Assembly (NCBI GenBank): GCA_036387475.1 | Contig: DASVTR010000018.1 | Location: forward strand, 1 to 64,000 | From: DASVTR01 sp036387475 | GTDB taxonomy: Bacteria; Acidobacteriota; Blastocatellia; Pyrinomonadales; Pyrinomonadaceae | Direction of reading: 5' to 3' | Length of the DNA stretch: 64,000 nt | Shown here: in pieces, positions 28,256-36,144 of the stretch | Layout of the letters: each line of letters starts with the position of its first letter | Position numbering within the stretch: the stretch's first letter is position 1 | Position numbers and translations under genes: made by a program | The notes under the pieces: model-generated | The model's database searches: none | Seen by the model: the letters and a program-made list of their open reading frames with translations, nothing else | What the model was told of the DNA's origin: nothing

Positions 28256-29374
28256 TTAGACCAGCGGTTTTTCAGCGGCTTCCGTCGGCTGATCATTCGT
28301 CTTCTCTACTCGAACAACCGCCCTCTCTTCAATCGGCACAGGAGGAAGCATTGGCTGTGCGGCTGCAGGCAACACTGGCCTTGGCCTTTCTTTGAAGACA
28401 ATCTTGACATTGTTGCCTTCTATTTGGATGCTACCCTCTTTCAACTCCCCCTTTCCGTCACATGTCTGAAAACGCTCACTAAGATAAACATCATAGTTCT
28501 GGAATCTTTCTTCATTAAGCTCCGAGAACACCGCCTTATGTGCATTTCTATAATCCATAAAGATTGGGGAATTTACAAATAATCTAACAGCCAGTAGCTT
28601 TTTATCTTTATCTTTGGCCAGAATGAAAGAGGTGGATTTGTCGAGTTTCTTATTTGGTTTAAGCAAGTAGATCGTCCATTTTTCCTTTAGTTTTTCTTCG
28701 ATAAATCTCCTTTTTCTCGTATTATCAATATCATTTACAAACTTCGTCAGGAAGCGTTCCATATCCCTAAGCGACACATAAAATTGTTGATCGCTTCGTG
28801 CCGTGCCCTCGGTCGCGTCAATGTTGTATTGGTCTTCATAAAGAACGTAATAATTGATCTTTTCCGCAGTTCTAAGGCGTTGCTCGTGCATTTCATACAT
28901 CCGCTTACCCAATTCTGATTTATCGTACATCTCAATATTCCAAGTCGCGTTGTATATTTCATAGACCTTGGCATTACTTATTGTAAAGACAGAATTGGAT
29001 TCTTCATTAATATGCGCGAACCGCATGTATCCCGCATTATCCGAGACAAAGCGAGCACTAAGTTCATTAAGTCTTTCAAGTATAATCTTATATTCATCAA
29101 GCTGTGTATATATGTTGGATAAGGCTCCACCAAACCGCTCGTCTAGCGCAGCCATATCAGCGTTACGCTGTCTGTGCATTAAGAACATTTGTATGGCGAC
29201 GAAGCACCAGCCAGACACGCCACCCATAGAGGCTGGATCTTTACCGCCCCACCATGTTCCCATTACAAAAACACTTAGTGCGAACAAGAAGTTGGCAACA
29301 GTGCTTTTCCAAGGAAAGCTGAAAGGCTTTTTCTCTTTTGCTTGTAGTAACTCTTTCCCTTCGCCATCAGACAT
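28256..29374 (-). CDS. Membrane-anchored protein of unknown function (A)
   Basis: 372 residues. Two hydrophobic helices near the N-terminus (about 24-43 and 51-67) are followed by a long soluble region with a coiled-coil-like stretch (about 70-115, RNADMAALDERFGG...LDEYKIILERLNEL). Then comes a mixed alpha/beta domain containing VYEIYNATWNIEMYDKSELG and WTIYLLKPNKKLDKSTSFIL, and a Pro/Glu-rich tail. It resembles protein B (30444-31526) in layout: two helices, then a cytosolic domain. I recognise no named family. AAGG lies six bases before the ATG, and the gap to the EgtD-like gene is 12 bases. Confidence 0.7.
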   Translation of the reverse strand: MSDGEGKELLQAKEKKPFSFPWKSTVANFLFALSVFVMGTWWGGKDPASMGGVSGWCFVAIQMFLMHRQRNADMAALDERFGGALSNIYTQLDEYKIILERLNELSARFVSDNAGYMRFAHINEESNSVFTISNAKVYEIYNATWNIEMYDKSELGKRMYEMHEQRLRTAEKINYYVLYEDQYNIDATEGTARSDQQFYVSLRDMERFLTKFVNDIDNTRKRRFIEEKLKEKWTIYLLKPNKKLDKSTSFILAKDKDKKLLAVRLFVNSPIFMDYRNAHKAVFSELNEERFQNYDVYLSERFQTCDGKGELKEGSIQIEGNNVKIVFKERPRPVLPAAAQPMLPPVPIEERAVVRVEKTNDQPTEAAEKPLV

Positions 29375-29386
29375 GTTCTGCCTTAA

Positions 29387-30346
29387 CTAAGCAGGCTTGC
29401 ATAACGCGGCGCAACAGCCCCACTCGCGGAAGTGGGTGAAGTAAACTGCGTGCAGGCCAGACGCAGCCAATCTTTTGAGGAAGTTCTCTTCAGACGGCTT
29501 GTAGGATGAGAGGAGTCTGAGTGGTGTTGAATCCATCAGCTCGTAGTCTAAAGCTCCGAAGCTTGTCGGTAACAACTCCGGCATAGCATGAACATTGAGA
29601 CAGGAATTAACGGCATTATAACTGACTGAGAGGCTGTCTTCTTTTACCTTGTAGCCCAAGTGAGCCAATCCACGGCTCAACAGCGCTTCGACAGAGCGCA
29701 GACGATAAGAGGCAAATATCTCTTCCTGTCTAACCTCATCGAACAACTCCAGAGTTACAAGGAGACGATCAGACTGACTCATTCCACTTCTGATCAAGGG
29801 CAAGAGCTCAAAGTTCGATAACAACCCGCCATGAGCGATGAGAGTTATTAGAGTCTGTGATGAATTCTGATGGCGCAAGGCTTGAAGAGTATTCTCAACC
29901 CCTTTCTTTTCCACGTCGCAATGAAATTCACTGAGGTGGATCAGAGGGAAAGAAGATCGTATTCTTCTTCGGGCGAGCCCAATCATTTTGGCGCTGATGT
30001 CCAGAAGCCCATAGCTTTCTATCTGGGCGGGAGAGACTGCGTCGAGAATTAAGGGTGCTTCGACTCCATTCCCGACACCTACGTGGAGAACGTTTAAGTG
30101 CTTTTCTAAATAAGTCGAGGCAATGGGGAGGGCTTTTTGCAAGGTTATACGCTCTCTCTCCCCTAATTCGTAGTCAGGGTCTGTGGAAACTCCATCCCAT
30201 AAATTGGCACCATAATCAAGGTAGCAAAACTTCAACGGAACATCACTCCGTTTACGAACCGCCTCCCTCAATTCCGATTCCATCTCTAATGAAAGGCTAT
30301 CGGCTTCTATAATTCTCTCCACAGTAAGCTCCATAGTGTCGCTCAT
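29387..30346 (-). CDS. EgtD-like SAM-dependent methyltransferase
   Basis: 319 residues. The N-terminal FCYLDYGANLWDGVSTDPDYELGERERITL corresponds (in parts) to the opening of histidine-specific methyltransferases (EgtD/DUF2260), where the family has a similar D-x-x-G-x-x-L-(F/W)-D pattern and a conserved pre-SAM segment. The SAM loop is LHVGVGNGVEAPLILDAV, with the acidic residue in YGLLDISAKMIGLA. The EgtD partner EgtB is absent, so the substrate is probably not histidine for ergothioneine. GGAAGGGG lies upstream of the ATG. Assignment to the EgtD family rests on motif resemblance only. Confidence 0.6.
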   Translation of the reverse strand: MSDTMELTVERIIEADSLSLEMESELREAVRKRSDVPLKFCYLDYGANLWDGVSTDPDYELGERERITLQKALPIASTYLEKHLNVLHVGVGNGVEAPLILDAVSPAQIESYGLLDISAKMIGLARRRIRSSFPLIHLSEFHCDVEKKGVENTLQALRHQNSSQTLITLIAHGGLLSNFELLPLIRSGMSQSDRLLVTLELFDEVRQEEIFASYRLRSVEALLSRGLAHLGYKVKEDSLSVSYNAVNSCLNVHAMPELLPTSFGALDYELMDSTPLRLLSSYKPSEENFLKRLAASGLHAVYFTHFREWGCCAALCKPA

Positions 30347-30443
30347 GGTTATTCAACCCCTTCCTTTAGTTAAGACAGGTGATTTCCTGCGGGAGAGCTT
30401 CAAGCAGAGTAATATAACCCAAAGCTCGGCTAAAGCTAAGCTT

Positions 30444-31526
30444 TCAGATTCTGGTTTGACGCGCTCTGATGTCATTTAAGATGGCCGCCCCGGTCTTAAA
30501 GAACATACCGTACCGATCATAATCAAACAATTCTAAGAGCCTCCTATAAGCCTCCGGTACCTCCGTGTATAAACACAAAGGCTTCTTGTCTCTTCCATTT
30601 ATCGGTCGCTCCCATTTCAGAAGGAGCTTTCTATCGAATATCGCGTAATCAAATTCCCCGCTGTAGTCAAATCCCAGTTTATCTTGAAGGTCGGCCTGAT
30701 TTATAAACCTCGTATCAACCCCCTTGTTTATTTTCAAGAATTCTTTCATAAAATTGGCTTTAGTACTGTCTATAACTTCCGACCACTTATCAGCAGGGAG
30801 TATGACAAGCCTTCTTTTAACAGGCGCGGGAGAGGCAAATAAGGCTTCGACATGTGCAGGGATGTCATGTTCACCTAGAGCATTTCTAGTACCCTGCTCA
30901 ATTCTTCTAATTTTGTCATCCAATACTAATTGTCTGAACCACTCTTCCGGGGTGAAAGGACTGGTGAGAAAAATGGATTCCTCACACTCTTGATATAAAC
31001 TTTCAGCAAAGGCTGAGTAGCTGTGCCCGTCTATCTCCATTCTGAAATCCGCCAAGAAAGTGTCCGACAGTTGTCTTGAGATGAATTTCGCAACAATCCA
31101 TTTTTTCTTTCCCGGTGTGTTCTTTAGTAGTTGGACAATATTTTCTAATCTACCATTCTCAGTAAAGAAGGCACTATGTTCAATCATTCTACCCAGTCTA
31201 TTCTCTAGTCTTCTATCAAGTAGATTTAAGAATTCCCTTCTATCGCGTTTTACTCTCCGTAACAGTTTAAGGTGTTCAACAGCGACCGCACCAAAGAATC
31301 CAAATAGAATTGCAAAAGACGCGCTCAAGCTGTATCGCACAAAACTTGCGAATATGTGTACTTCCCTGCCTTCCATTTCTAAATGGATGGTTTGTTCTGT
31401 GATATGCCATCCTAAGAAAAAGCCCACGGCCGCATTAATGATAGGTATAATGTAGCTAAGAGGCGTCTCTAGGGCAGCTAGAAAGCCGCCTTTATCTTGG
31501 GTAATTTCGCTTCCCTGTTCTTCCAT
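30444..31526 (-). CDS. Membrane-anchored protein of unknown function (B)
   Basis: 360 residues. Two hydrophobic helices (about 22-45 and 61-88) precede a basic stretch (LKLLRRVKRDRREFLNLLDRRLENRL) and a cytosolic domain. Within it, SLYQECEESIFLTSPFTPEEWFRQL and the later FDYAIFDRKLLLKWERP look like the strands and acidic sites of phospholipase D-like folds, but no HxK motif is present, so activity is doubtful. Its layout matches protein A. Both lie between the two methyltransferase genes and the radical SAM gene. Confidence 0.7.
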   Translation of the reverse strand: MEEQGSEITQDKGGFLAALETPLSYIIPIINAAVGFFLGWHITEQTIHLEMEGREVHIFASFVRYSLSASFAILFGFFGAVAVEHLKLLRRVKRDRREFLNLLDRRLENRLGRMIEHSAFFTENGRLENIVQLLKNTPGKKKWIVAKFISRQLSDTFLADFRMEIDGHSYSAFAESLYQECEESIFLTSPFTPEEWFRQLVLDDKIRRIEQGTRNALGEHDIPAHVEALFASPAPVKRRLVILPADKWSEVIDSTKANFMKEFLKINKGVDTRFINQADLQDKLGFDYSGEFDYAIFDRKLLLKWERPINGRDKKPLCLYTEVPEAYRRLLELFDYDRYGMFFKTGAAILNDIRARQTRI

Positions 31527-31678
31527 TCTGCTACCTACTCTTTACTTACTGATATGACCTGAGCCTAACTAATAAGCGCCAGATTTTAAGCGACTGGATT
31601 AATAAGCTGAAAGTGACTTTTATGATGTAGACTTTTGTCTTCGTGAGAAATAATGGGACACGGCTGATGTTCTCTTAT

Positions 31679-32430
31679 TCAAGACTTCTGACACACAACT
31701 TCCAAGATGCGGTAGGTCATTACAAACTGATCCTCCTGCTGAGTGAGTCGCAGTTCCGAATGTATATGTTCGTCTAAATTCAAAAAGGCCTTAACGATTC
31801 TCTCCTGAATATCCACAGGTGCCGCAGCAGCCCATTCGCGAATAAATCTAGGGAGGGTGTAGGTATACACTGTGTCAATCGAAAACCCACACCCTTCCAA
31901 CAGGTCACAATATTCATGGAAAGTATAGTATCTTCTGAAATCATCTTCTCGAATGCGACTTAGAGCCGCTAACGGACCCTTAGAAATCTCTGAGAAGCAG
32001 AAATCCATCAGGATAAAGAAGCCCTCATGTCTCAAGACACGATGAGTCTCCGCTAGGACTTTGCGCGCGTCCTCAAAATGATGTATAGCTGCCCGGCAGG
32101 TAACCACGTCGAATGATTCATCAGGAAAGGTAAGGCCATGAGCATCCATAGATAGAAGTCGGATATTGTCCACACTCTTTTCTAATACTTGTTTCTCCGC
32201 ATTTTTAGGCATTTTTCGTCACTATCAATCGAGACAACATTTTTGAAGTGCTTAGTAAGAGTGAAAGCGGTATAACCGCTGCCGGTCCCGACATCTAAAG
32301 CATCATTCAAATTAGTGAAATGAGAGACTACTTTTAGCTCAAAGATCTGAGATGCTTTATAGAGCGCTTTCTCTCTTTCAGAAAGCGCTCTCGCTTCAAG
32401 ATTCTGCTCTCCTGACTGTCTTAAAGACAT
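31679..32430 (-). pseudogene. Class I SAM methyltransferase, frameshifted
   Basis: Two overlapping frames together make one methyltransferase of about 245 residues. The first (32430 down to 32182) carries the SAM loop ALDVGTGSGYTAFTL and the acidic VVSIDSD. The second (from about 32212 down to 31679) continues with LLSMDAHGLTFPDESFDVVTCRAAIHHF and VLAETHRVLRHEGFFILMD, a UbiE/MenG-type pattern. The break is at a run of five A (minus strand, near 32207-32211): six A would join the frames. It may be an assembly error, a recent mutation or programmed slippage. It abuts the binding-protein gene with 3 bases between. Confidence 0.75.
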
Positions 32431-32433
32431 GCT

Positions 32434-33573
32434 TTATCTTCCCATTGAGGCATAATCCACGAACTCACCATTTTTCACCGTCATCAATCTTAGTGGCTTT
32501 TGCACATCGCCTTTTTCATCAAAAGAGGTGTTCCCGGATACTCCATCGAAGTTTTTAACTTTAGCTATTTCATCCCGAATTTGAGGACCTGTTCTTGCAC
32601 CAGATTGGAGAGCCAAGGCTATGATGTTCATCGCATCGTAGGCTTGTGCTGACCAGATATCCGGTTTCTCACCATACGTTGACTGGAAGCTTGTAACGTA
32701 ATTCTTTATTGCGGGATTAGGATTATCGGGGTCATAAGTCGGAGCAGTAAAAACCGATCCTTCTGCCGCATCTTTTCCTTGCTCCAAAATTTGCGGGTCA
32801 TAAAAGCCGTAAGCGCTTAGTATACGGGCCTTGATTCCCAATTCCTTTTTCTGTCTCAAGATATTTATCAATTCCTTCAGATATCCCGGCACATAAATAG
32901 CGTCAGGATTTTGTCTCGCAATTTTTGTTAGCTGGGTTCGGAAGTCAGTAGCGTTCTGCTCATAACTTTCCGTCGCCACAATTTGACCGCCCTGCCTCTT
33001 AAATGTGTCAGAGAAGAGTCCCGATATGGCGTTCCCCCATTCGTTGTTTACATACAACACTCCTACCTTCTCTAGCTTCAATTCCTTTCGGGCAAATTCA
33101 CCCATAGCTGGTCCATCATAAATATCGGATGGCCAGTTTCTGAAAAAATATTTGCTCTGCCCACTTAACTTTGGAGCCGTAGCAGCAGGCGAGAACAAAA
33201 CCACATTATTTCTATCTATAATAGGCACTACTGGCAGAGCTGTGGCACTAATTGCGCCGCCTATGATAACGGGAACATTTTCTGTTGTTATTAACTTTTG
33301 GACTGCGGCAACCGCGCTCTTTGGATCTCCTTGGTCATCTTCATAAACAACCTTGATTTGATTGCCATTTATTCCGCCCTTACTGTTAATCTGATTTACA
33401 GCCAGATCTATTCCCCTTTTCATTTTCTGACCATAAACAGCTACTTCTCCGGTCAATGGCAACACGACTCCAACCTTAATTTCGTTTGGCTCTTTTTTAC
33501 CGCGGGTCAAGAAAAGCGCCAAGGCTAAACCTGCAACTACTAAAACAATGATTCCAATCCATAGTCTTTTCAT
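32434..33573 (-). CDS. livK: Branched-chain amino acid-type ABC transporter substrate-binding protein
   Basis: Extracellular binding protein of the Leu/Ile/Val type, 379 residues from ATG 33573. It begins with a hydrophobic signal/anchor (residues 4-22). The Peripla_BP_6 pattern follows: IKVGVVLPLTGEVAVYGQKMKRGIDLAVNQIN (in parts), VVYEDDQGDPKSAVAAVQKL, VPVIIGGAISATALPV and VLYVNNEWG...LFSDTFKRQGGQIV. The C-terminus contains NTSFDEKGDV. No lipobox cysteine is seen, so it is either membrane-anchored or released. It is the first gene of the ten-gene minus-strand block ending at livF. The natural ligand cannot be read from the sequence. Confidence 0.92.
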   Translation of the reverse strand: MKRLWIGIIVLVVAGLALALFLTRGKKEPNEIKVGVVLPLTGEVAVYGQKMKRGIDLAVNQINSKGGINGNQIKVVYEDDQGDPKSAVAAVQKLITTENVPVIIGGAISATALPVVPIIDRNNVVLFSPAATAPKLSGQSKYFFRNWPSDIYDGPAMGEFARKELKLEKVGVLYVNNEWGNAISGLFSDTFKRQGGQIVATESYEQNATDFRTQLTKIARQNPDAIYVPGYLKELINILRQKKELGIKARILSAYGFYDPQILEQGKDAAEGSVFTAPTYDPDNPNPAIKNYVTSFQSTYGEKPDIWSAQAYDAMNIIALALQSGARTGPQIRDEIAKVKNFDGVSGNTSFDEKGDVQKPLRLMTVKNGEFVDYASMGR

Positions 33574-33962
33574 GTTTTTTATTCTACCTTTCGCTAGCAG
33601 CAAATGCTTGGGCATGGCGGCTTGAATTCAACAAACACTTATTCAATCTTCGGATGATCGATAAAGAGGCTCAAAAGGCTAATGAACATTGAGTGAATCT
33701 TAGAAGATGTAACCTGACGAACTTGAGCTAAATGAGGTGCGAGTAAAACCCAAGTACTATTATATGAATACGGATGCCTTATATACTTAGCTTGGAGCTT
33801 TGTCAACTGAAAGTCTAGCCAATGTAGTTGCTCAGTGATACTGTTCGCATACTGACGGGTATGAGGACACTTTCTCCTCGGGGCATGCACCAGCGCCCTT
33901 TGCGGTTGGGTCTAGTAGGCTACGTAAGCCAAAGGAAGTCAGGATGATTTGTGGCTCGGCTG
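33574..33962. other. Intergenic stretch, upstream region of the Liv-type operon
   Basis: 389 bases between the start of the binding-protein gene and the XRE regulator. A minus-strand frame 33639-33890 is open, but it has no ribosome binding site and no recognisable sequence. The region should contain the operon promoter and marks the right edge of the A+T-rich block. I see no tRNA, integrase or repeat of the tRNA-Asp end here. Confidence 0.5.
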
Positions 33963-34166
33963 TCACTTCCGTCTCGCTCTTTTATTAACCTTCTTCTTTT
34001 GTTTTGCTTCAATAGCTTCCAATGCCAGCGATAAGTGCGATGGTATAGACCTTAGCCCCCGCTCCCATCGGGATACAGTCATAATATTGACTCCGAGCGC
34101 CTTTGCAAGCTGCGCCTGAGTCATTTCAAGCGCCTTCCGTTTTTCTCTTAGCTCATCCGCATCCAT
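33963..34166 (-). CDS. XRE-family helix-turn-helix regulator
   Basis: 67-residue Cro/CI-type DNA-binding protein. The five-helix HTH is complete: LREKRKALEMTQAQLAKALGVNIMTVSRWERG (in parts), then SIPSHLSLALEAI. A lysine-rich tail follows (KQKKKVNKRARRK). It is divergent from the gene at 34309. Between them lie repeated TTGGTCTA/ATAGACC words that look like its operators. The size fits a small autoregulator of an antitoxin or phage type. Confidence 0.88.
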   Translation of the reverse strand: MDADELREKRKALEMTQAQLAKALGVNIMTVSRWERGLRSIPSHLSLALEAIEAKQKKKVNKRARRK

Positions 34167-34182
34167 TTTGGACGGATTCTAA

Positions 34183-34300
34183 GCCGTTGGTCTAGCCAGC
34201 GTCAATCAAGTACATGACAAGTGAGTCAGAGCGGCCAAATCGTGTATAGACCAATGGTCTATTGCGGAACTTGACAAGGAACAGGCCAATAGTCTATGCC
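34183..34300. promoter_or_regulatory. Operator-like repeats and promoter between the XRE gene and 34309
   Basis: At 34246-34262 there is an exact inverted repeat, ATAGACC-AAT-GGTCTAT. Half-sites occur at about 34186-34193 (TTGGTCTA) and 34286-34297 (CCAATAGTCTAT). TTGACA at 34271-34276 followed after 18 bases by TATGCC (34295-34300) would drive the plus-strand gene, and the third half-site overlaps its -10 box. I infer control by the XRE protein. Confidence 0.55.
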
Positions 34301-34308
34301 TTCTGATT

Positions 34309-34686
34309 ATGAGGATGCCAATTACGACAGAAGAAACTAGTGCCGACTTACTTGCGGACGATGAAGACTGGCTTACGTTTCTGAACCCAACTTTGTGTAA
34401 AGCTGTTGCTGCCGAGTCTTTGACGCATCTGCTGTTCAGAATAAAGCAAGCAGTTGAAAGTGGCCCTGATGGAGTGCAGCAAGCAAGCGCTGCGTTATTA
34501 GTTGGCATTCGGTCGCTATATCTTCATACCGCTGCACACGAAGCCGCAGTTAAGTTGTACCTGCTATCATTGACTGGAGACTTGACGCCGCAAGATGAAC
34601 CGTTGCAACTGCTCAAAGCCGCAATTGAGAGAGGCCAAGCTAAGATTGAGGGTATCACTCCGCGCTCCAAAAAGAAGAGGGCATAG
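34309..34686 (+). CDS. Hypothetical protein divergent from the XRE regulator
   Basis: 125 residues, largely helical by eye, with a Lys/Arg-rich end (RSKKKRA). There is no signal peptide or membrane helix and no family I recognise. The central part LTHLLFRIKQAVESGPDGVQ...HEAAVKLYLLSLTG looks like a helical bundle. It is probably under control of the divergent XRE protein. A role as the other half of a toxin-antitoxin pair is possible but unsupported. Confidence 0.6.
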   Translation: MRMPITTEETSADLLADDEDWLTFLNPTLCKAVAAESLTHLLFRIKQAVESGPDGVQQASAALLVGIRSLYLHTAAHEAAVKLYLLSLTGDLTPQDEPLQLLKAAIERGQAKIEGITPRSKKKRA

Positions 34687-34703
34687 ATATACTTAACTCG
34701 GTC

Positions 34704-34780
34704 TTACACAAATATTCAGGTGGAATGAATAAATACGCATGAATTATGCAGCCCTTCTGAATAGATGTGCAAAGCCAATT
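34704..34780. repeat. Direct repeat, left copy, flanking the HTH-nucleotidyltransferase module
   Basis: This A+T-rich stretch (with AAATACGCATGAATTATGCA at 34731-34750) is closely similar over about 75 bases to 35741-35817, in the same orientation. It lies about 95 bases upstream of the HTH-nucleotidyltransferase start. The copies are about 1.04 kb apart and bracket the module. Confidence 0.65.
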
Positions 34781-34863
34781 GGTAAAGCGATTACCAACGA
34801 TTCAAAACAGACTTCACTTCTATTACCTTGCCGCTTCATTAAGCAAAATTTCATCTTGTAATA

Positions 34864-34900
34864 TTACGCAATATGCGTAAACATGTACGCAATATGCGTA
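34864..34900. promoter_or_regulatory. Paired palindromic operators over the start of the HTH-nucleotidyltransferase gene
   Basis: TTACGCAATATGCGTAA (34864-34880) and TACGCAATATGCGTA (34886-34900) are perfect palindromes with the same core. Their centres are 21 bases apart, two turns of the helix. Both overlap the candidate start codons at 34873 and 34894, which strongly suggests autoregulation by the encoded winged-helix protein. Confidence 0.75.
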
Positions 34901-35514
34901 AGAAGCGTCCCATAGATGCATTGTTCCCGAAAGTCCGGAGGGATATTCTTGCTGCTACTTATGGGCAGCCTGACCGTTGGTGGTATTTGAGCGTATTGGC
35001 GCAACAGTTCAATACCACGCCTTCTAGTCTACAAAGGGAACTCCAATCAATGGTTTCAAGCGGCATCTTACGCCGGAAGCGTGACGGCAGGCGTACGTAC
35101 TTTCAGGCGGAGTCTGCCTCGCCTATCTTCAGTGAGCTCCGAGGCATCATCGTTAAGACACTGGGCGTCGAAGGGGCGCTCAAAGAGGTCATGGCGAAGT
35201 TCGGCGACCGCATCGCTTGCGCCTTCCTATACGGATCGGTAGCGCGGCGGCAAGAACATGCCCTTAGCGACGTTGACCTGATGATTATCGGGTCGGTCGG
35301 TCTGTCAGAGCTTTCTCCCTCACTGCGCATGCTAGAGAAGAAGTTTGGGCGGGAGATTAACGTCAAGTGTTACTCGCCCGTGGAGTTTCGTGAGAAAGTG
35401 GAAGCTGAAAATCATTTCGTCACGAGCGTGCTGAAGGGTGAGAAGACTTTCTTAAAGGGAGATAAGGATGAACTGGAAAGCCTTGCTGGTAAACGGGACC
35501 GTTCAGCCACATAA
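34873..35514 (+). CDS. Winged-helix and minimal nucleotidyltransferase fusion (MNT-type antitoxin)
   Basis: 213 residues from ATG 34873, or 206 from ATG 34894, which gives the more usual start MRKKRPIDALFPKVRRDIL. Residues about 25-75 form an ArsR-like winged helix (YLSVLAQQFNTTPSSLQREL, then GILRRKRDGRRTYFQ). Residues about 110-150 have the nucleotidyltransferase signature GSVARRQEHALSDVDLMIIG. Such HTH-MNT proteins usually pair with a HEPN RNase toxin, which they inactivate by nucleotidylation or binding. A truncated HEPN-like frame overlaps its end. Twin palindromes over the start suggest autorepression. Confidence 0.85.
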   Translation: MRKHVRNMRKKRPIDALFPKVRRDILAATYGQPDRWWYLSVLAQQFNTTPSSLQRELQSMVSSGILRRKRDGRRTYFQAESASPIFSELRGIIVKTLGVEGALKEVMAKFGDRIACAFLYGSVARRQEHALSDVDLMIIGSVGLSELSPSLRMLEKKFGREINVKCYSPVEFREKVEAENHFVTSVLKGEKTFLKGDKDELESLAGKRDRSAT

Positions 35515-35680
35515 GACCAGCACCAAAGAGATTGAAGGGCTGCGGCAACTCATCGCCCGTGATTTGGCCGACGCTGCGGTCGAAGGACTAGTAGATGATG
35601 TCGAACCAGCCGTCGCCCGTTTCGAATCCGACGTGACTCAGGGTATCTCGGGTGTCTGCGTAGCGTACCGAGTAGAGTAG
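35468..35680 (+). pseudogene. Truncated HEPN-like partner gene
   Basis: The first 40 residues (MNWKALLVNGTVQPHKTSTK, then EIEGLRQLIARDLADAAVEGL) match the usual opening of HEPN proteins paired with HTH-MNT genes, whose next segment should read like SADRRFATAYNAALQL. Instead, from about 35588 the frame runs into sequence that is coding on the other strand, and ends at 35680. The RNase motif of HEPN (R-x4-6-H) is absent. I infer that recombination deleted the toxin body. Confidence 0.7.
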
Positions 35681-35722
35681 CGGAAAGTCGGCGCATAATT
35701 TGGCGTCCAGATGAGGGGACAT
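35588..35722 (-). pseudogene. Short truncated gene, antisense to the HEPN remnant
   Basis: An open frame of 44 codons from ATG 35722 has AAGGAG six bases upstream. It reads MSPHLDAKLCADFPLLYSVR, then YADTRDTLSHVGFETGDGWFDIIY, and stops at 35588. The LCADFPLLY and GF-x-x-GDGWFD-(I/L) words remind me of short phage-type hypothetical proteins that normally continue beyond this point, so the C-terminus seems lost at the same junction that truncates the HEPN frame. Confidence 0.5.
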
Positions 35723-35740
35723 CGGCACTCCTTAGTTGCG

Positions 35741-35817
35741 TTGCACAAGTATTCAACGAGATTAAATAAATACACATGAATTATACAACTCCTTCTAAAT
35801 ACGCGTGCGAAGCTGAC
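35741..35817. repeat. Direct repeat, right copy
   Basis: Partner of 34704-34780 with the same order of words (TTGCACAAGTATTCAA, then AAATAAATACACATGAATTA, CTTCTAAATACGCGTGC). The two copies bracket the HTH-nucleotidyltransferase module and its broken partner, as recombination substrates or duplicated promoter regions would. Confidence 0.65.
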
Positions 35818-35830
35818 TTTACCCCCTTTA

Positions 35831-36097
35831 TTACCCCTTTTTGAGGGTATTACCTCTTTTCCGCCACAGCACTCCCGGCCCGCGTTCGAAGGCATTCAAA
35901 TCATTATTGAAGCTGTTCTGGAACGCCAGCTCCGTGAAGACAGAATTATCAGTTCCCGAAGTGAGATATTTCTCCACTATCTCGACGGCAGCATCTAGTA
36001 AAGTGCCGGACGCCGATTCGTTACCCGGCTCAAACAATGCAAGCAGATAGTGCGTCAGATGTTTGGGGGATGACAGTATTTGAGCGCGCACCAGCAC
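35831..36097 (-). CDS. Hypothetical protein
   Basis: An 88-residue frame with no family that I recognise. The middle LLDAAVEIVEKYLTSGTDNSVFTELAFQ looks like a helical globular segment. It starts 48 bases after the DUF262-type remnant stops, on the same strand, and could be a decayed continuation of that locus. It is kept as low confidence. Confidence 0.3.
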   Translation of the reverse strand: MLVRAQILSSPKHLTHYLLALFEPGNESASGTLLDAAVEIVEKYLTSGTDNSVFTELAFQNSFNNDLNAFERGPGVLWRKRGNTLKKG

Positions 36098-36144
36098 ATC
36101 TTACTGTAGGCCTATCACGATTAGGCAGGGAAAGTGTCGCGGAT

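Noticed and set aside
29387..30346. Ergothioneine synthesis
   Set aside because: EgtB and EgtE partners are absent, and the resemblance to EgtD rests on a few motifs.
33639..33890. 83-residue minus-strand frame upstream of the XRE gene
   Set aside because: No recognisable domain, no ribosome binding site, and a composition like translated intergenic DNA.
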